This document shows positions 54,069-63,283 of a DNA stretch of 64,000 nucleotides, one piece after another. Under the pieces are notes generated by a model. That model was not told where the DNA came from, ran no database searches, and was given only the letters and a program-made list of their open reading frames with translations. Origin of the DNA: Bacteroidales bacterium UBA3143 (lineage in GTDB: Bacteria; Bacteroidota; Bacteroidia; Bacteroidales; Dysgonomonadaceae). The position numbers and the translations under genes are program-made. Positions within the stretch are counted from its first letter, which is position 1; the number at the start of each line of letters is the position of its first letter. Location of the stretch: contig DEZB01000025.1 in the NCBI GenBank assembly GCA_002364735.1, forward strand, positions 41,694-105,693, given 5' to 3'.

Positions 54069-55451
54069 TTAGTCTTTTGGTTTACCAGGAACTGGAACTA
54101 CGTAAGAGCTCATGTCCATACTGCCAATATTGAGATCGGCTGGGGTGTAGTCTAACGACGACGAAGTCATTGTTTCCCATTTCGTTTCCAAACCGGTGTA
54201 CGAAGACTCACGTCCCATCAATGCCGCCATGTTTGAGACAGCCGTTTCAGAAGCTTGCTCAATTGGAGTGTTCTTTCGGATGCAGTTTACCAAGTTTACG
54301 TGTTCCAACGTGTATGGATTGGTTTGTTTGAAGTTGGCTTTCTCGTCCTCTTTATCAAACTGCCACACCACATTGCCCGCTAAGTCCTTTATCACTGTTT
54401 CGCCATTGGCTGTTGACCATGAACCTTTGGTTCCTTGAATAAATTCGCTCACATTGTTGGTGCAACCATCAATTTGTCGACACATACTGTGTAGGTGCAC
54501 GCCATTTTCCATAGTGAAGTCGATGCTGAAGTTGTCATATTGGTCTCCCGTAACACGTCTGTGACGCGAACCAAATCCAACTGCACTAACGGGTTTCAAT
54601 CCGCTAAACCATGTGAACACATCTATATTGTGAACGTGTTGTTCGATGATATGATCGCCCGACAACCATTTCCAGTTTACCCAGTCTTTCACCATAAATT
54701 CGAAATCGCTCCACCCTGGTTGACGCTCGCGATACCACAACATGCTTTGATTCCAATAAACCACACCACCCGTGATTTCACCAATAGCTCCATCCATAAT
54801 TCGTTGAAAAGAATCCACATAATTGCGTTGGTGATGGCGCTGAGTACCCGTTACAACCGACAAGTTTTTAGCTTTGGCTTGCTTTGCAGCCGCCACTGTA
54901 CGACGGTATCCCACTGCATCCACAAAAAGAGGTTTCTCCAAGAAGCAATGTTTGTTCTTTTCCACTGCATACTCAAAGTGCGACGAACGGAAGAAAGGTG
55001 GTGTACAATCAATCAACACATCTATGTCACTATCTATAACTTGTTTGTAGGCATCAAGACCCACAAAACGCATATTGGCAGGTATATCTATATTTTTTTC
55101 ACTCTTCAACTTATCTGCCAAGCCATTTACACGCTCTTCGAACACATCGGCAAGGGCAATAATAGTTACACCATTTGCTGAGTTCAAGAAATCCATAGCA
55201 GCACCAGAGCCCCTGCCTCCACAACCAACAACGCCTGCTTTTAGTTCTTTGCCATCGTCGGCCAAGTCGGGTAGATTGGGAATGTAGTAACTGCCGGGTT
55301 CTCTCAATTGGGCATTGCCCGCCTTCTTGTTGTCACTGCTGCACGATGATAAGAAGCCGGTTGCTCCGCCCCCCCCTATCACTCCTACAGTTCCAGCAAG
55401 AGCAGTAGTTTTTAGGAAGTTTCTTCTGCTTAAGTTGTTCTCTTTTTTCAT
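54069..55451 (-). CDS. Tat-exported Gfo/Idh/MocA oxidoreductase, paralogue A
   Basis: 460 aa. Tat signal SRRNFLKTTALAGTVGVIGG, a possible lipid-attachment Cys in FLSSCSS, then the Rossmann domain (GVVGCGGRGSGAAMDFL) and the EKPLFVDAVGYRR block. The stretch HIIEQHVHNIDVFTWFSG holds the catalytic His and Asp. Paralogous in tandem with the next two genes. Predicted to oxidise a sugar outside the cytoplasm with tightly bound NAD(P). Inner cluster gene; probable operon from 61094 leftward. Confidence 0.85.
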   Translation of the reverse strand: MKKENNLSRRNFLKTTALAGTVGVIGGGGATGFLSSCSSDNKKAGNAQLREPGSYYIPNLPDLADDGKELKAGVVGCGGRGSGAAMDFLNSANGVTIIALADVFEERVNGLADKLKSEKNIDIPANMRFVGLDAYKQVIDSDIDVLIDCTPPFFRSSHFEYAVEKNKHCFLEKPLFVDAVGYRRTVAAAKQAKAKNLSVVTGTQRHHQRNYVDSFQRIMDGAIGEITGGVVYWNQSMLWYRERQPGWSDFEFMVKDWVNWKWLSGDHIIEQHVHNIDVFTWFSGLKPVSAVGFGSRHRRVTGDQYDNFSIDFTMENGVHLHSMCRQIDGCTNNVSEFIQGTKGSWSTANGETVIKDLAGNVVWQFDKEDEKANFKQTNPYTLEHVNLVNCIRKNTPIEQASETAVSNMAALMGRESSYTGLETKWETMTSSSLDYTPADLNIGSMDMSSYVVPVPGKPKD

Positions 55452-55528
55452 GTCTTTTATTCTTTGATTAATATCCGTAATTATTTGTTTAGTCTCTTAC
55501 TTATTCGTTGTAGCATTTGATGTGCCAA

Positions 55529-56923
55529 TTAGCTATTTTTGCTTGTCCCAGGAACGGGAGTCACAAATTGACTCATATCCATACTGCCCATGTTGAAATC
55601 CGAAGGAGTGTAGTCTAAAGATGATGCTGACATCTCTTCCCAAGTTTTTTCCAGTCCTGTGTATGCCGACTCTCGGCCCATAATACCAAACATGTTAGCC
55701 ACAGATAATTCAGATACTTGTTCAATAGGTGTATTCTTTCGAATGCAATTGATCAAATTTACGTGCTCCAACACAAAAGGATTGGTTTGTTTGTGATTTG
55801 CTTTCTCTTCTTCTTCGTCAAACTTCCAAATTACATTGCCTGCTAAGTCTTTTATTATAGCTTCACCTCCCACAGTTCCTATTCCTGTCCACGAACCTTT
55901 TGTACCTTGTATAATATTGCTAACATTGTTAGTGCAACCGTCAATTTTGCGACACATGCCATGTATATGAACATCGTTTTCCATTACGAAATCGACGCTA
56001 AAGTTGTCGTATTGGGTGCCAGATACTGCACGCAAACGCGAACCAAAACCTAATGCTCTTTCGGGCTTTAAACCAGTGAGCCAAACGAACGCATCAATAT
56101 TATGGTAAAGTATTTGAAGCATGATATCACCCGATAGCCATATCCAGTTTGTCCAATCTTTCAACATATACTCCAGATCGTTCCACCCTGGTTGACGTTC
56201 TTTAACCCATGATTTGCCAACATTATAATGAACTGTACCACCTGTAATTTCACCAATGGCTCCGTTCATAATTTGTTGATGAGATGCCACGTAACTTCGT
56301 TGATGACGACGAATAGCTCCTGTGACAACACTTAAACTCTTTGCTTGCGCTTGCTTTGCGGTAGCCATCACTTTGCGATAACCTACTGAATCAACAAAAA
56401 AAGGTTTTTCGAGAAAGCAATGTTTGTTTTTTTGTACAGCATACTCAAAGTGCAAAGGACGAAAGTAAGGTGGTGTACACTCAATAATAATATCCACATC
56501 ACTATCAATAACTTTTTGGTAGGCATCAAGACCAACAAAGCGCATATTAGTGGGTATATCTATGTTTTTTTCACTCTTTAGATTATCGGCAAGACTATTT
56601 ACACGTTCTTCGAACACATCACCAAGAGCAACAATTGTGACCCCATTTGCAGCGTTCAAAAAATCCATTGCAGCACCAGAACCTCTGCCCCCACAACCAA
56701 TGACACCCGCTTTAAGCTCCCGTCCATCATCCGCCATATCGGGTAAATTCGGCACATAATAACTACCTGGCTCCTTTAAAGGAGTATTAGCTGTCTTCTT
56801 GCTGCCACTGCTGCATGACGATAATAGACCTGTTGCACCACCTGCGCCTATTGCTCCAACAGTTCCCGCAAGAGCTGTTGTCTTTAGGAAGTTCCTTCTG
56901 CTTAAAATGTTCTTCTCTTTCAT
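55529..56923 (-). CDS. Tat-exported Gfo/Idh/MocA oxidoreductase, paralogue B
   Basis: 464 aa, with the same signal and motifs as paralogue A: SRRNFLKTTALAGTVGAIGA, GVIGCGGRGSGAAMDFL, EKPFFVDSVGYRK. In the catalytic region it reads DIMLQILYHNIDAFVWLTG, where A and C have HIIEQHVHNID and HILEQHIHSID. The first His of that motif (HI-EQH) is therefore lost here, while the second His-Asn-Ile-Asp part remains. That may reflect a different substrate. The signal carries a Cys (LSSCSSG) compatible with lipidation. Confidence 0.85.
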   Translation of the reverse strand: MKEKNILSRRNFLKTTALAGTVGAIGAGGATGLLSSCSSGSKKTANTPLKEPGSYYVPNLPDMADDGRELKAGVIGCGGRGSGAAMDFLNAANGVTIVALGDVFEERVNSLADNLKSEKNIDIPTNMRFVGLDAYQKVIDSDVDIIIECTPPYFRPLHFEYAVQKNKHCFLEKPFFVDSVGYRKVMATAKQAQAKSLSVVTGAIRRHQRSYVASHQQIMNGAIGEITGGTVHYNVGKSWVKERQPGWNDLEYMLKDWTNWIWLSGDIMLQILYHNIDAFVWLTGLKPERALGFGSRLRAVSGTQYDNFSVDFVMENDVHIHGMCRKIDGCTNNVSNIIQGTKGSWTGIGTVGGEAIIKDLAGNVIWKFDEEEEKANHKQTNPFVLEHVNLINCIRKNTPIEQVSELSVANMFGIMGRESAYTGLEKTWEEMSASSLDYTPSDFNMGSMDMSQFVTPVPGTSKNS

Positions 56924-57008
56924 GTCTTATAATCTTTGATTAATATGTTTTAGATATATAGTCTGTTCAATTCAAGTTGTGTGGGCGTTGAAGTTTTTTT
57001 GTTAATTT

Positions 57009-58403
57009 CTACTCTTTACTTTTACCAGGAACGGGCGTTACAAACGAACTCATATCTATCTTTGCATCCATACTCAATTCGGCAGGAGCGTAATTCAAAG
57101 ATGATGCTGTCATTTCTTCCCAAGTTTTTTCCAATCCAGTGTATGCCGACTCTCTTCCCATCATCGCAGCCATATTTGGTACTGCTGCTTCAGATGCTTG
57201 TTCAATAGGAGTGTTCTTGCGGATACAATTCACCAAGTTTACGTGTTCCAAAACAAATGGGTTAGTCTGTTTGTGTTTTGCTTTCTCATCTTCCTCATCA
57301 AACGCCCAAATTACTTTGCCTGCCAAGTCTTTTATTACCACCTCGCCACCAACCGCACCTGTACCAGTCCATGAACCTTTGGTTCCTTGTATATAATTGC
57401 TAACATTATTGGTACAACCATCTATTTGTCGACACATACTGTGCATGTGCGCCCCGTTTTCCATTGTGAAATCGGTACTAAAATTATCAAATCTATCTCC
57501 CACTTCACGACGTTGATTAGAACCAAAAGCTAAAGCGCTTAATGGTTTCAGTCCTGTCAGCCATATAAATGCATCAATGCTATGAATATGTTGCTCCAAG
57601 ATGTGATCGCCCGATAGCCATCGCCAGCTAAACCAATCTCTCAACATATATTCCATATCGTTCCACTCGGGTTGACGCTCTTTATGCCATTGTGAACCTA
57701 CATTATAATATACGGCTCCGCCGGTAATCTCACCAATGGCTCCATCCATAATCTGCTTATATGATTCTACATAACTGCGTTGATGATGACGTATTGTGCC
57801 TACTACAACAGACAAACTCTTTGCCGTTGCTTGCTTTGCCGTTGCCATTACTTTGCGATATCCCACTGCATCTACAAACAGAGGTTTCTCTATGAAGCTA
57901 TGCTTATTCTTTTCTACAATATATTCAAAGTGCGAAGGTCTAAAAAAAGGTGGCGAGCAGTCTATTACTATATCTACGTCGCTATCCACAACCTTTTTGT
58001 ATGCATCTAATCCCACAAAGCGCATCTCGGTGGGTATATCAATATTCTTTTCGCTTTTCAATTTATCGGCCAAGCTATTTACACGATCCTCAAACGCATC
58101 GCCAAGAGCAACAATGGTGACACCATTTGCAGAATTTAAAAAGTCCATTGCTGCACCAGAGCCTCTACCTCCACAACCAACTACACCAGCTTTAAGCTCG
58201 CGCCCATCATCAGCCATATCAGATAGATTGGGTACATAATAACTACCTGGATCTTTCAATGGTATGTTAGCACTCTTTTTGTTATTGTTATTGCATGATG
58301 ATAATAGACCAGCTACTCCTGGAACTCCTATCATTCCAACTGTTCCAGCAAGAGCTGTGCTTTTTAAAAAGCCTCTTCTGCTTAAGTTGTGCTCTTTTTT
58401 CAT
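57009..58403 (-). CDS. Tat-exported Gfo/Idh/MocA oxidoreductase, paralogue C
   Basis: 464 aa. Signal SRRGFLKSTALAGTVGMIGV and Cys in LLSSCNNN, then GVVGCGGRGSGAAMDFL, EKPLFVDAVGYRK and HILEQHIHSIDAFIWLTG. It is closer to A in the catalytic motif and to B in the GTGAVGGEVVIKDLAG insert. The three tandem genes look like repeated duplication within the operon. Gaps of about 77-85 nt separate them. Confidence 0.85.
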   Translation of the reverse strand: MKKEHNLSRRGFLKSTALAGTVGMIGVPGVAGLLSSCNNNNKKSANIPLKDPGSYYVPNLSDMADDGRELKAGVVGCGGRGSGAAMDFLNSANGVTIVALGDAFEDRVNSLADKLKSEKNIDIPTEMRFVGLDAYKKVVDSDVDIVIDCSPPFFRPSHFEYIVEKNKHSFIEKPLFVDAVGYRKVMATAKQATAKSLSVVVGTIRHHQRSYVESYKQIMDGAIGEITGGAVYYNVGSQWHKERQPEWNDMEYMLRDWFSWRWLSGDHILEQHIHSIDAFIWLTGLKPLSALAFGSNQRREVGDRFDNFSTDFTMENGAHMHSMCRQIDGCTNNVSNYIQGTKGSWTGTGAVGGEVVIKDLAGKVIWAFDEEDEKAKHKQTNPFVLEHVNLVNCIRKNTPIEQASEAAVPNMAAMMGRESAYTGLEKTWEEMTASSLNYAPAELSMDAKIDMSSFVTPVPGKSKE

Positions 58404-58445
58404 GTCTTTTATTCTTTGATTAAATATCTGTTGTTAGTTAGCTAA

Positions 58446-58545
58446 AACGACAGCACGCATTGTTAATGCGTGTGTCGCAATAGTGAATTAATTATTTATA
58501 ATTATTTTGCTTCTCAACACACGGTGTGCAAACTGCGCGCGAGTC
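58446..58545 (+). mobile_element. Diverged third member of the MITE-like family
   Basis: Shares with the 51398 and 52787 cores a 5' hairpin (here CACGCATT/AATGCGTG), the word TGTGTCGC after it, TTTTGCTTC-CAACACAC in the middle, and GCGCGAG near the end. The hairpin sequence differs but pairing is kept. Lies between paralogue C and the cytochrome gene. Confidence 0.5.
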
Positions 58546-58557
58546 AAATACTGTTAG

Positions 58558-60147
58558 TTAATTTGTCGGTGCAAGTGAATCTGCTTCACACACTACTCTA
58601 AAGCCGATACCTTTGAAATCGGAATACCACCAAATGCTTTTGGGTTGTTGTGGATCTGTTTTCATCCACTCATCGTGATGAGTATGACTACGTGCAGCTG
58701 ATCGCACATCCGATGCATCAGAGGCAAAATAACCACCACGCACGACCCATTCGTCTCCTTCTGTCACTATTGGATTGGTAACGCCATCAGAACGTTTTTC
58801 GTAAGCGTTGGGGTCGTATTTATCTGCCGTATACTCCAATACATTACCTAACATGTTTTTTAATCCAAATGGATTTGGTTCTACTAAGTCAGGTTCTTGT
58901 GAACGGTTAAAACTGTTGTTGTCGTATATAACATAAGATGTTATACCCTCTGTTTTTGCAGGGAAAAATCTTCTCCAAAATCCATACTCCGAAAAATCTT
59001 TGGGATTGCCTTCAAAGAAGTAGGGTGTCTGCGTGTTGCCTCGAGCTGCATATTCCCACTCTGCTTCGGTAGGCAGACGGTATTTCTTGCCAGTCTTTTT
59101 CGACAACCACAAGCAGAAAGTCTCTGCTGCATAATGAGTCATAGTGATGGCGGGCCTATCATTGCCACCCCATCCTTGATCAGGAAATCCAAATGGTGGA
59201 GTTGGACCCGAAATGCCGTCAACATCCATTGCTTCAAGATTTCTGGAGTAAGTTGTTTCGGGTGGAGTACGACCTTCGCTCATAGTGTTGGCATAAAATG
59301 CCCAAAATTGATCCCAAGTGGTCTCTACTTCAGCCATAAAGAAGGGGCTAATAGTAACATCATGAACGGGTGCCTCATCAGGTTGATGAAATGGTTCACT
59401 CTTAGGACTTCCCATTTTGAATGTACCGCCTGGTATGGCTACCATATTGAAAGATATAGGTGTGCCAGGGATCTTTTCTGTGAAGTTTTCAAAAGCTGTA
59501 ACATCCGTAGGCGATTTGAAGTAGGAAGCTGTATCAACTACATTGCTTGCTCCGTCTCCATAACCAGGAATACCGACCATCTGCGAATGTGAATAATCAG
59601 GATTGTAGTGACCTGCATCCAAGTGACAACTGATACACTGCAGGTTCAGTTTGGTTTCATTTTCATCGTAATGCAAATGTGCAGTGATACCATCATCTGA
59701 AATTCCCTGTGGGAATAGATTTTGATGGCACTCCTTGCACGACTCGTTAGGGATGTATTTAACAGCATGTTCCAACTCAGATTTCATTTCCCAATTGAAA
59801 TCAGCACTATCTTTTGTGATATAGCCCCACACATCACGTGCACCGAGTTTTATCTTGGCAGTGTAATGATTCCAAGTCTCATTTTTGGGTGGTAAGTGGC
59901 AGTCTACACAATTGACTGTTACGCCACTTCTATTGTTTACGTGTGTAGATAATCGCCAAGTCTCTTCCGCATGTGGATGAACATGACAAATCATGCACGA
60001 CTCGTTGGTTGAAAAGTAAACCGACGTTTGATAAAGCGCCATTATTACACCAGCACCGAAAAGGAAGCCGATGATAAGGAAGATTGTTTTTGTCTTCCTG
60101 TTCTTTTTCTTACGAGATTTTGTATTCTCAGTGTTGTTTGAAGTCAT
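58558..60147 (-). CDS. Tetraheme NapC/NirT-type cytochrome c fused to a SUMF1 (FGE-like) domain
   Basis: 529 aa. A Lys-rich cytoplasmic start and one membrane helix (about 21-43) are followed by four CxxCH heme motifs at 51-55, 80-84, 137-141 and 171-175, the NrfH/NapC arrangement. From about 233 to 522 there is a formylglycine-generating-enzyme/sulfatase-modifying-factor fold: FNMVAIPGGTFKMGSP, YRLPTEAEWEYAARG, GNVLEYTADKYD, VVRGGYF and GIGFRVVCEAD. The paired catalytic cysteines of true FGE are not seen, so formylglycine formation is unlikely. The cytochrome part should take electrons from quinol or pass them to it; the SUMF1 part may bind a partner or a sugar. It lies within the Gfo/Idh cluster. 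Confidence 0.88.
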   Translation of the reverse strand: MTSNNTENTKSRKKKNRKTKTIFLIIGFLFGAGVIMALYQTSVYFSTNESCMICHVHPHAEETWRLSTHVNNRSGVTVNCVDCHLPPKNETWNHYTAKIKLGARDVWGYITKDSADFNWEMKSELEHAVKYIPNESCKECHQNLFPQGISDDGITAHLHYDENETKLNLQCISCHLDAGHYNPDYSHSQMVGIPGYGDGASNVVDTASYFKSPTDVTAFENFTEKIPGTPISFNMVAIPGGTFKMGSPKSEPFHQPDEAPVHDVTISPFFMAEVETTWDQFWAFYANTMSEGRTPPETTYSRNLEAMDVDGISGPTPPFGFPDQGWGGNDRPAITMTHYAAETFCLWLSKKTGKKYRLPTEAEWEYAARGNTQTPYFFEGNPKDFSEYGFWRRFFPAKTEGITSYVIYDNNSFNRSQEPDLVEPNPFGLKNMLGNVLEYTADKYDPNAYEKRSDGVTNPIVTEGDEWVVRGGYFASDASDVRSAARSHTHHDEWMKTDPQQPKSIWWYSDFKGIGFRVVCEADSLAPTN

Positions 60148-60284
60148 ATTATTTCAAAAGGAAGGAATTATGTTATAATTAAGTTGTAAAAATAAGGTTT
60201 TACTTTAATAATGAAGCGAAGAAGTATGAATTTAACATCATCAAACTTGAAATAGATCTGTTTCAATTAAAAATTCTTGCTTTT

Positions 60285-61094
60285 TTATTCTTCCAACACC
60301 TTTATTTCCACATTTCTGAAGTCGCACGGATGACCTTCGCTTTGTAGCGAGATAGTTCCACTCGATAACATGTGAGTTCCATTGTTCAATGCTACAAGTT
60401 TATCGTAGTATGTTTCTCTATCGTCCAATTGTGGTTCACTGTATTCCATCACTGTCACACCATTAATGATGTGTCTAATAACTTTATTGCCTCTCACTTC
60501 CACTTCGGCCGTCACCCACTGGTCATCCATAAAGCTTTCTGACGATGATTGTATGCAATGATCTAAAATGAGTTCACCATTTATCACAATATTTGTTCCA
60601 GGTGTGCAAACACTGCCAGTTACTTGCATGCGTGTAGAATCACTACCCAACAATTGATATTCTATTGAAGCGGGAAAGTCTTGATCAACTGTCATGCTTT
60701 CGGGCGATTGTCCGTGAAACATAATACCTGAGTTTCTGTAAGCCCAACCAGGTGCGCCGGGGCATTGTTCTCCTACAAAGCGGTACTCAAGTCTTAAAAT
60801 ATAATGCGAAAAAGTATCTTTATAGAATATGTGACCGAATCGATTATCGAAAGTGTCATAACCTTCATCGTAACGTACTTTCATGATGCCATCTTCCATA
60901 CGGAATGTATTTGCATAGTTATCATTAACTTCGTATCCAGTTATTTTTACTGTCCAATCGTCGAGGTCGTTCTCACTAAATAAGGAGATCCATTCAGATG
61001 GTTCATCTTTGGTTTGAGTTTTTGTGTTGCAACTTACAAAAACAAAACTTGAAAGAGCTAAAAGTGTCAATAGCAATGAAGAGATAGTTTTCAT
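60285..61094 (-). CDS. DUF1080 (3-keto-disaccharide hydrolase-like) lipoprotein
   Basis: 269 aa from the ATG at 61094. A lipoprotein signal (MKTISSLLLTLLALSSFVFV then SC) is followed by a concanavalin-like DUF1080 domain with WISLFSENDLDDWTVK, YRNSGIMFHGQSPESM, IEYQLLGSD and NGVTVMEYSEPQLDD. Members act on 3-keto-glycosides or similar sugars. The frame is open up to 61355, but the extra 87 residues precede the lipobox and overlap the divergent gene. A minus-strand TATCTTTG box (61121-61128) lies 27 nt upstream, so it should be the first gene of the cluster. Confidence 0.88.
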   Translation of the reverse strand: MKTISSLLLTLLALSSFVFVSCNTKTQTKDEPSEWISLFSENDLDDWTVKITGYEVNDNYANTFRMEDGIMKVRYDEGYDTFDNRFGHIFYKDTFSHYILRLEYRFVGEQCPGAPGWAYRNSGIMFHGQSPESMTVDQDFPASIEYQLLGSDSTRMQVTGSVCTPGTNIVINGELILDHCIQSSSESFMDDQWVTAEVEVRGNKVIRHIINGVTVMEYSEPQLDDRETYYDKLVALNNGTHMLSSGTISLQSEGHPCDFRNVEIKVLEE

Positions 61095-61120
61095 ATCGAA
61101 ATAAATGTTTATTGTTTCTA

Positions 61121-61128
61121 CAAAGATA
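61121..61128 (-). promoter_or_regulatory. -7 box of the keto-sugar cluster
   Basis: TATCTTTG on the minus strand, exact consensus; the -33 TTG is not at a standard distance. It predicts transcription of the DUF1080 gene and those behind it. Confidence 0.5.
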
Positions 61129-61230
61129 TAAATTATCGCATACCAATTAAAAATAACTGCAATAGATAGTGTGCTAATGACATAAATATTTTTATTATTA
61201 GGTCGAAAGAAGTTACTTTGTAAAAAATTA

Positions 61231-63174
61231 GTGTGTGTGATATCAATAGAAAATTTAAATGTAGAGTTCGGAGGCTTCACTTTATTTGATGAAGTCTCAT
61301 TTGTTTTAAACCAAAATGAAAGAATTGCCCTTGTAGGAAAAAACGGCGCAGGCAAATCTACCCTTTTGAAGATAATAGCTGGAATACAAAAACCAACTGG
61401 TGGAAATATATCCTACCCCAAGGAGGTAACTATTGGTTATTTACCTCAGCAAATGAAGCTTGACAATTCCCGAACTGTAGTAGATGAAGCAAGCATGGCA
61501 TTTGCGCATCTTACCAATATGCAGCATCAATTGGATGCAATGCATCAGGAAATGGCTGATCGCACTGATTTTGAATCGCAAGATTACCTCGATTTAATTG
61601 ATCGTTCGGCAGTGCTCCAAGAGCAACTCTTAATGAGTGGCATCAACAATTTCGAAGCCGAAATTGAGAAGACTCTTCTTGGATTGGGTTTCTTAAGGAG
61701 TGATTTCGACAGAGCTACAAGCGAATTTAGTGGTGGCTGGCGCATGCGTATTGAGTTGGCCAAATTGTTACTACAGTCGCATGATGTTCTTTTGCTGGAT
61801 GAGCCCACCAACCATTTAGACATTGAATCGATACAATGGCTGGAAAGCTTTCTGGCTAAAAGCGCGAACGCTGTAATGCTTGTTTCGCATGATAGGGCAT
61901 TCTTGGATGCTGTAACCAATAGAACTATCGAGATTTCATTAGGACAGATATATGATTACAAAGTCAACTATTCTCAATATGTGATATTACGTAAAGAACG
62001 ACGTGAACAACAGATGCGTGCTTACGAGAATCAACAAAAACAGATAGGAGACACCGAGGCATTTATTGATCGGTTTCGATATCAAGCTTCTAAGTCAATA
62101 CAGGTGCAGTCGCGCATTAAACAGTTGAATAAACTGGAGCGAATTGAAGTAGATGAAATTGATACATCCAAATTAAACTTGAAGTTTCCACCTGCTCCTC
62201 GATCAGGTTCATATCCAGTAACGATGGAAAGTGTGGGCAAGAACTATGGTGACCACACCGTCTTTTCAAATGTAACCTTTACTATTAATCGGGGAGACAA
62301 GATTGCATTTATTGGTAAGAATGGGGAGGGTAAGTCTACCCTGGTCAAATGCATAATGGACGAGATTGACTACTCTGGCAAACTTGAATTGGGACACAAT
62401 GTAAAGATTGGCTACTTTGCACAAAACCAAGCGCAAATGCTGGATGAAAGCATGACAGTATTTGACACCATTGATTATGTAGCTACTGGAGATGCTCGCA
62501 CTAAGATACGCAGCATATTGGGAGCATTTATGTTTGGTGGAGAAGCATCCGACAAGCCTGTAAAGGTATTATCGGGTGGTGAAAGAAGTCGTTTGGCAAT
62601 GATAAGGCTATTGCTTGAACCTGTTAATCTTCTTATTCTGGACGAGCCTACCAATCACTTAGACATGGCATCAAAAGATGTATTAAAGCAGGCCATCAAT
62701 GAGTTTGATGGAACTGCCATAATCGTATCTCACGACCGTGATTTCTTGGAAGGGTTAGTGACTAAAATCTATGAGTTTGGTGGTGGAAAAGTAATAGAAC
62801 ATATGGGCGGCATCTACGACTTTCTCTCTAAAAAGAATATGGAAAGTTTACAACAGCTTGAGCTTTCAACAAATCATGCAACTACTAAGGAGATAATTAA
62901 GGAGGAGATTCCAGACAATAAACTCTCGTATGAAGAACAAAAAGAGCGTAATAGAACCATCCGCCGATTGGAAAAAAATGTTGAAGATCTCGAAAAAGAG
63001 ATTCATCAATTGGAGTTGAAAACAAAAGAGATTGTAACAAAACTATCTACACCCGAAGGTGCAGCAGATACAGAATTGTATCAGTCGCATGTGGATATTG
63101 AACAACGTATGTTGTCAACCATGACAAAATGGGAAAAAGCTATCAATAAATTAGAACAAATGAACAAAGAATGA
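61231..63174 (+). CDS. ABC-F family ATPase
   Basis: Soluble twin-ATPase protein of the ABC-F group, which acts at the ribosome. First cassette: Walker A GKNGAGKS, signature FSGGWRMR, Walker B LLLDEPTNHLD. Linker helices with QASKSIQVQSRIKQLNKLE at about 285-305. Second cassette: Walker A GKNGEGKS, signature LSGGERSR, Walker B LLILDEPTNHLD. The C-terminal extension (about 545-647) is a Lys/Glu-rich coiled-coil. No membrane segment. The start is GTG at 61231 or 61237; there is no ATG nearby. It is divergent from the DUF1080 gene. The family's antibiotic-resistance and translation-factor members cannot be told apart here. Confidence 0.92.
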   Translation: MCVISIENLNVEFGGFTLFDEVSFVLNQNERIALVGKNGAGKSTLLKIIAGIQKPTGGNISYPKEVTIGYLPQQMKLDNSRTVVDEASMAFAHLTNMQHQLDAMHQEMADRTDFESQDYLDLIDRSAVLQEQLLMSGINNFEAEIEKTLLGLGFLRSDFDRATSEFSGGWRMRIELAKLLLQSHDVLLLDEPTNHLDIESIQWLESFLAKSANAVMLVSHDRAFLDAVTNRTIEISLGQIYDYKVNYSQYVILRKERREQQMRAYENQQKQIGDTEAFIDRFRYQASKSIQVQSRIKQLNKLERIEVDEIDTSKLNLKFPPAPRSGSYPVTMESVGKNYGDHTVFSNVTFTINRGDKIAFIGKNGEGKSTLVKCIMDEIDYSGKLELGHNVKIGYFAQNQAQMLDESMTVFDTIDYVATGDARTKIRSILGAFMFGGEASDKPVKVLSGGERSRLAMIRLLLEPVNLLILDEPTNHLDMASKDVLKQAINEFDGTAIIVSHDRDFLEGLVTKIYEFGGGKVIEHMGGIYDFLSKKNMESLQQLELSTNHATTKEIIKEEIPDNKLSYEEQKERNRTIRRLEKNVEDLEKEIHQLELKTKEIVTKLSTPEGAADTELYQSHVDIEQRMLSTMTKWEKAINKLEQMNKE

Positions 63175-63283
63175 GGATGGATTATGCATCTAACCCTTCG
63201 TTTAAAAGAGATAGAACTAAACAAAACTACATTTGTTCATAGATACTAATAAAGTAAATTCAATTGTCAACATTATTATATAT

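Noticed and set aside
60285..61355. Long form of the DUF1080 protein starting at 61355
   Set aside because: A clear lipoprotein signal begins at 61094; the extra residues overlap the divergent ABC-F gene.
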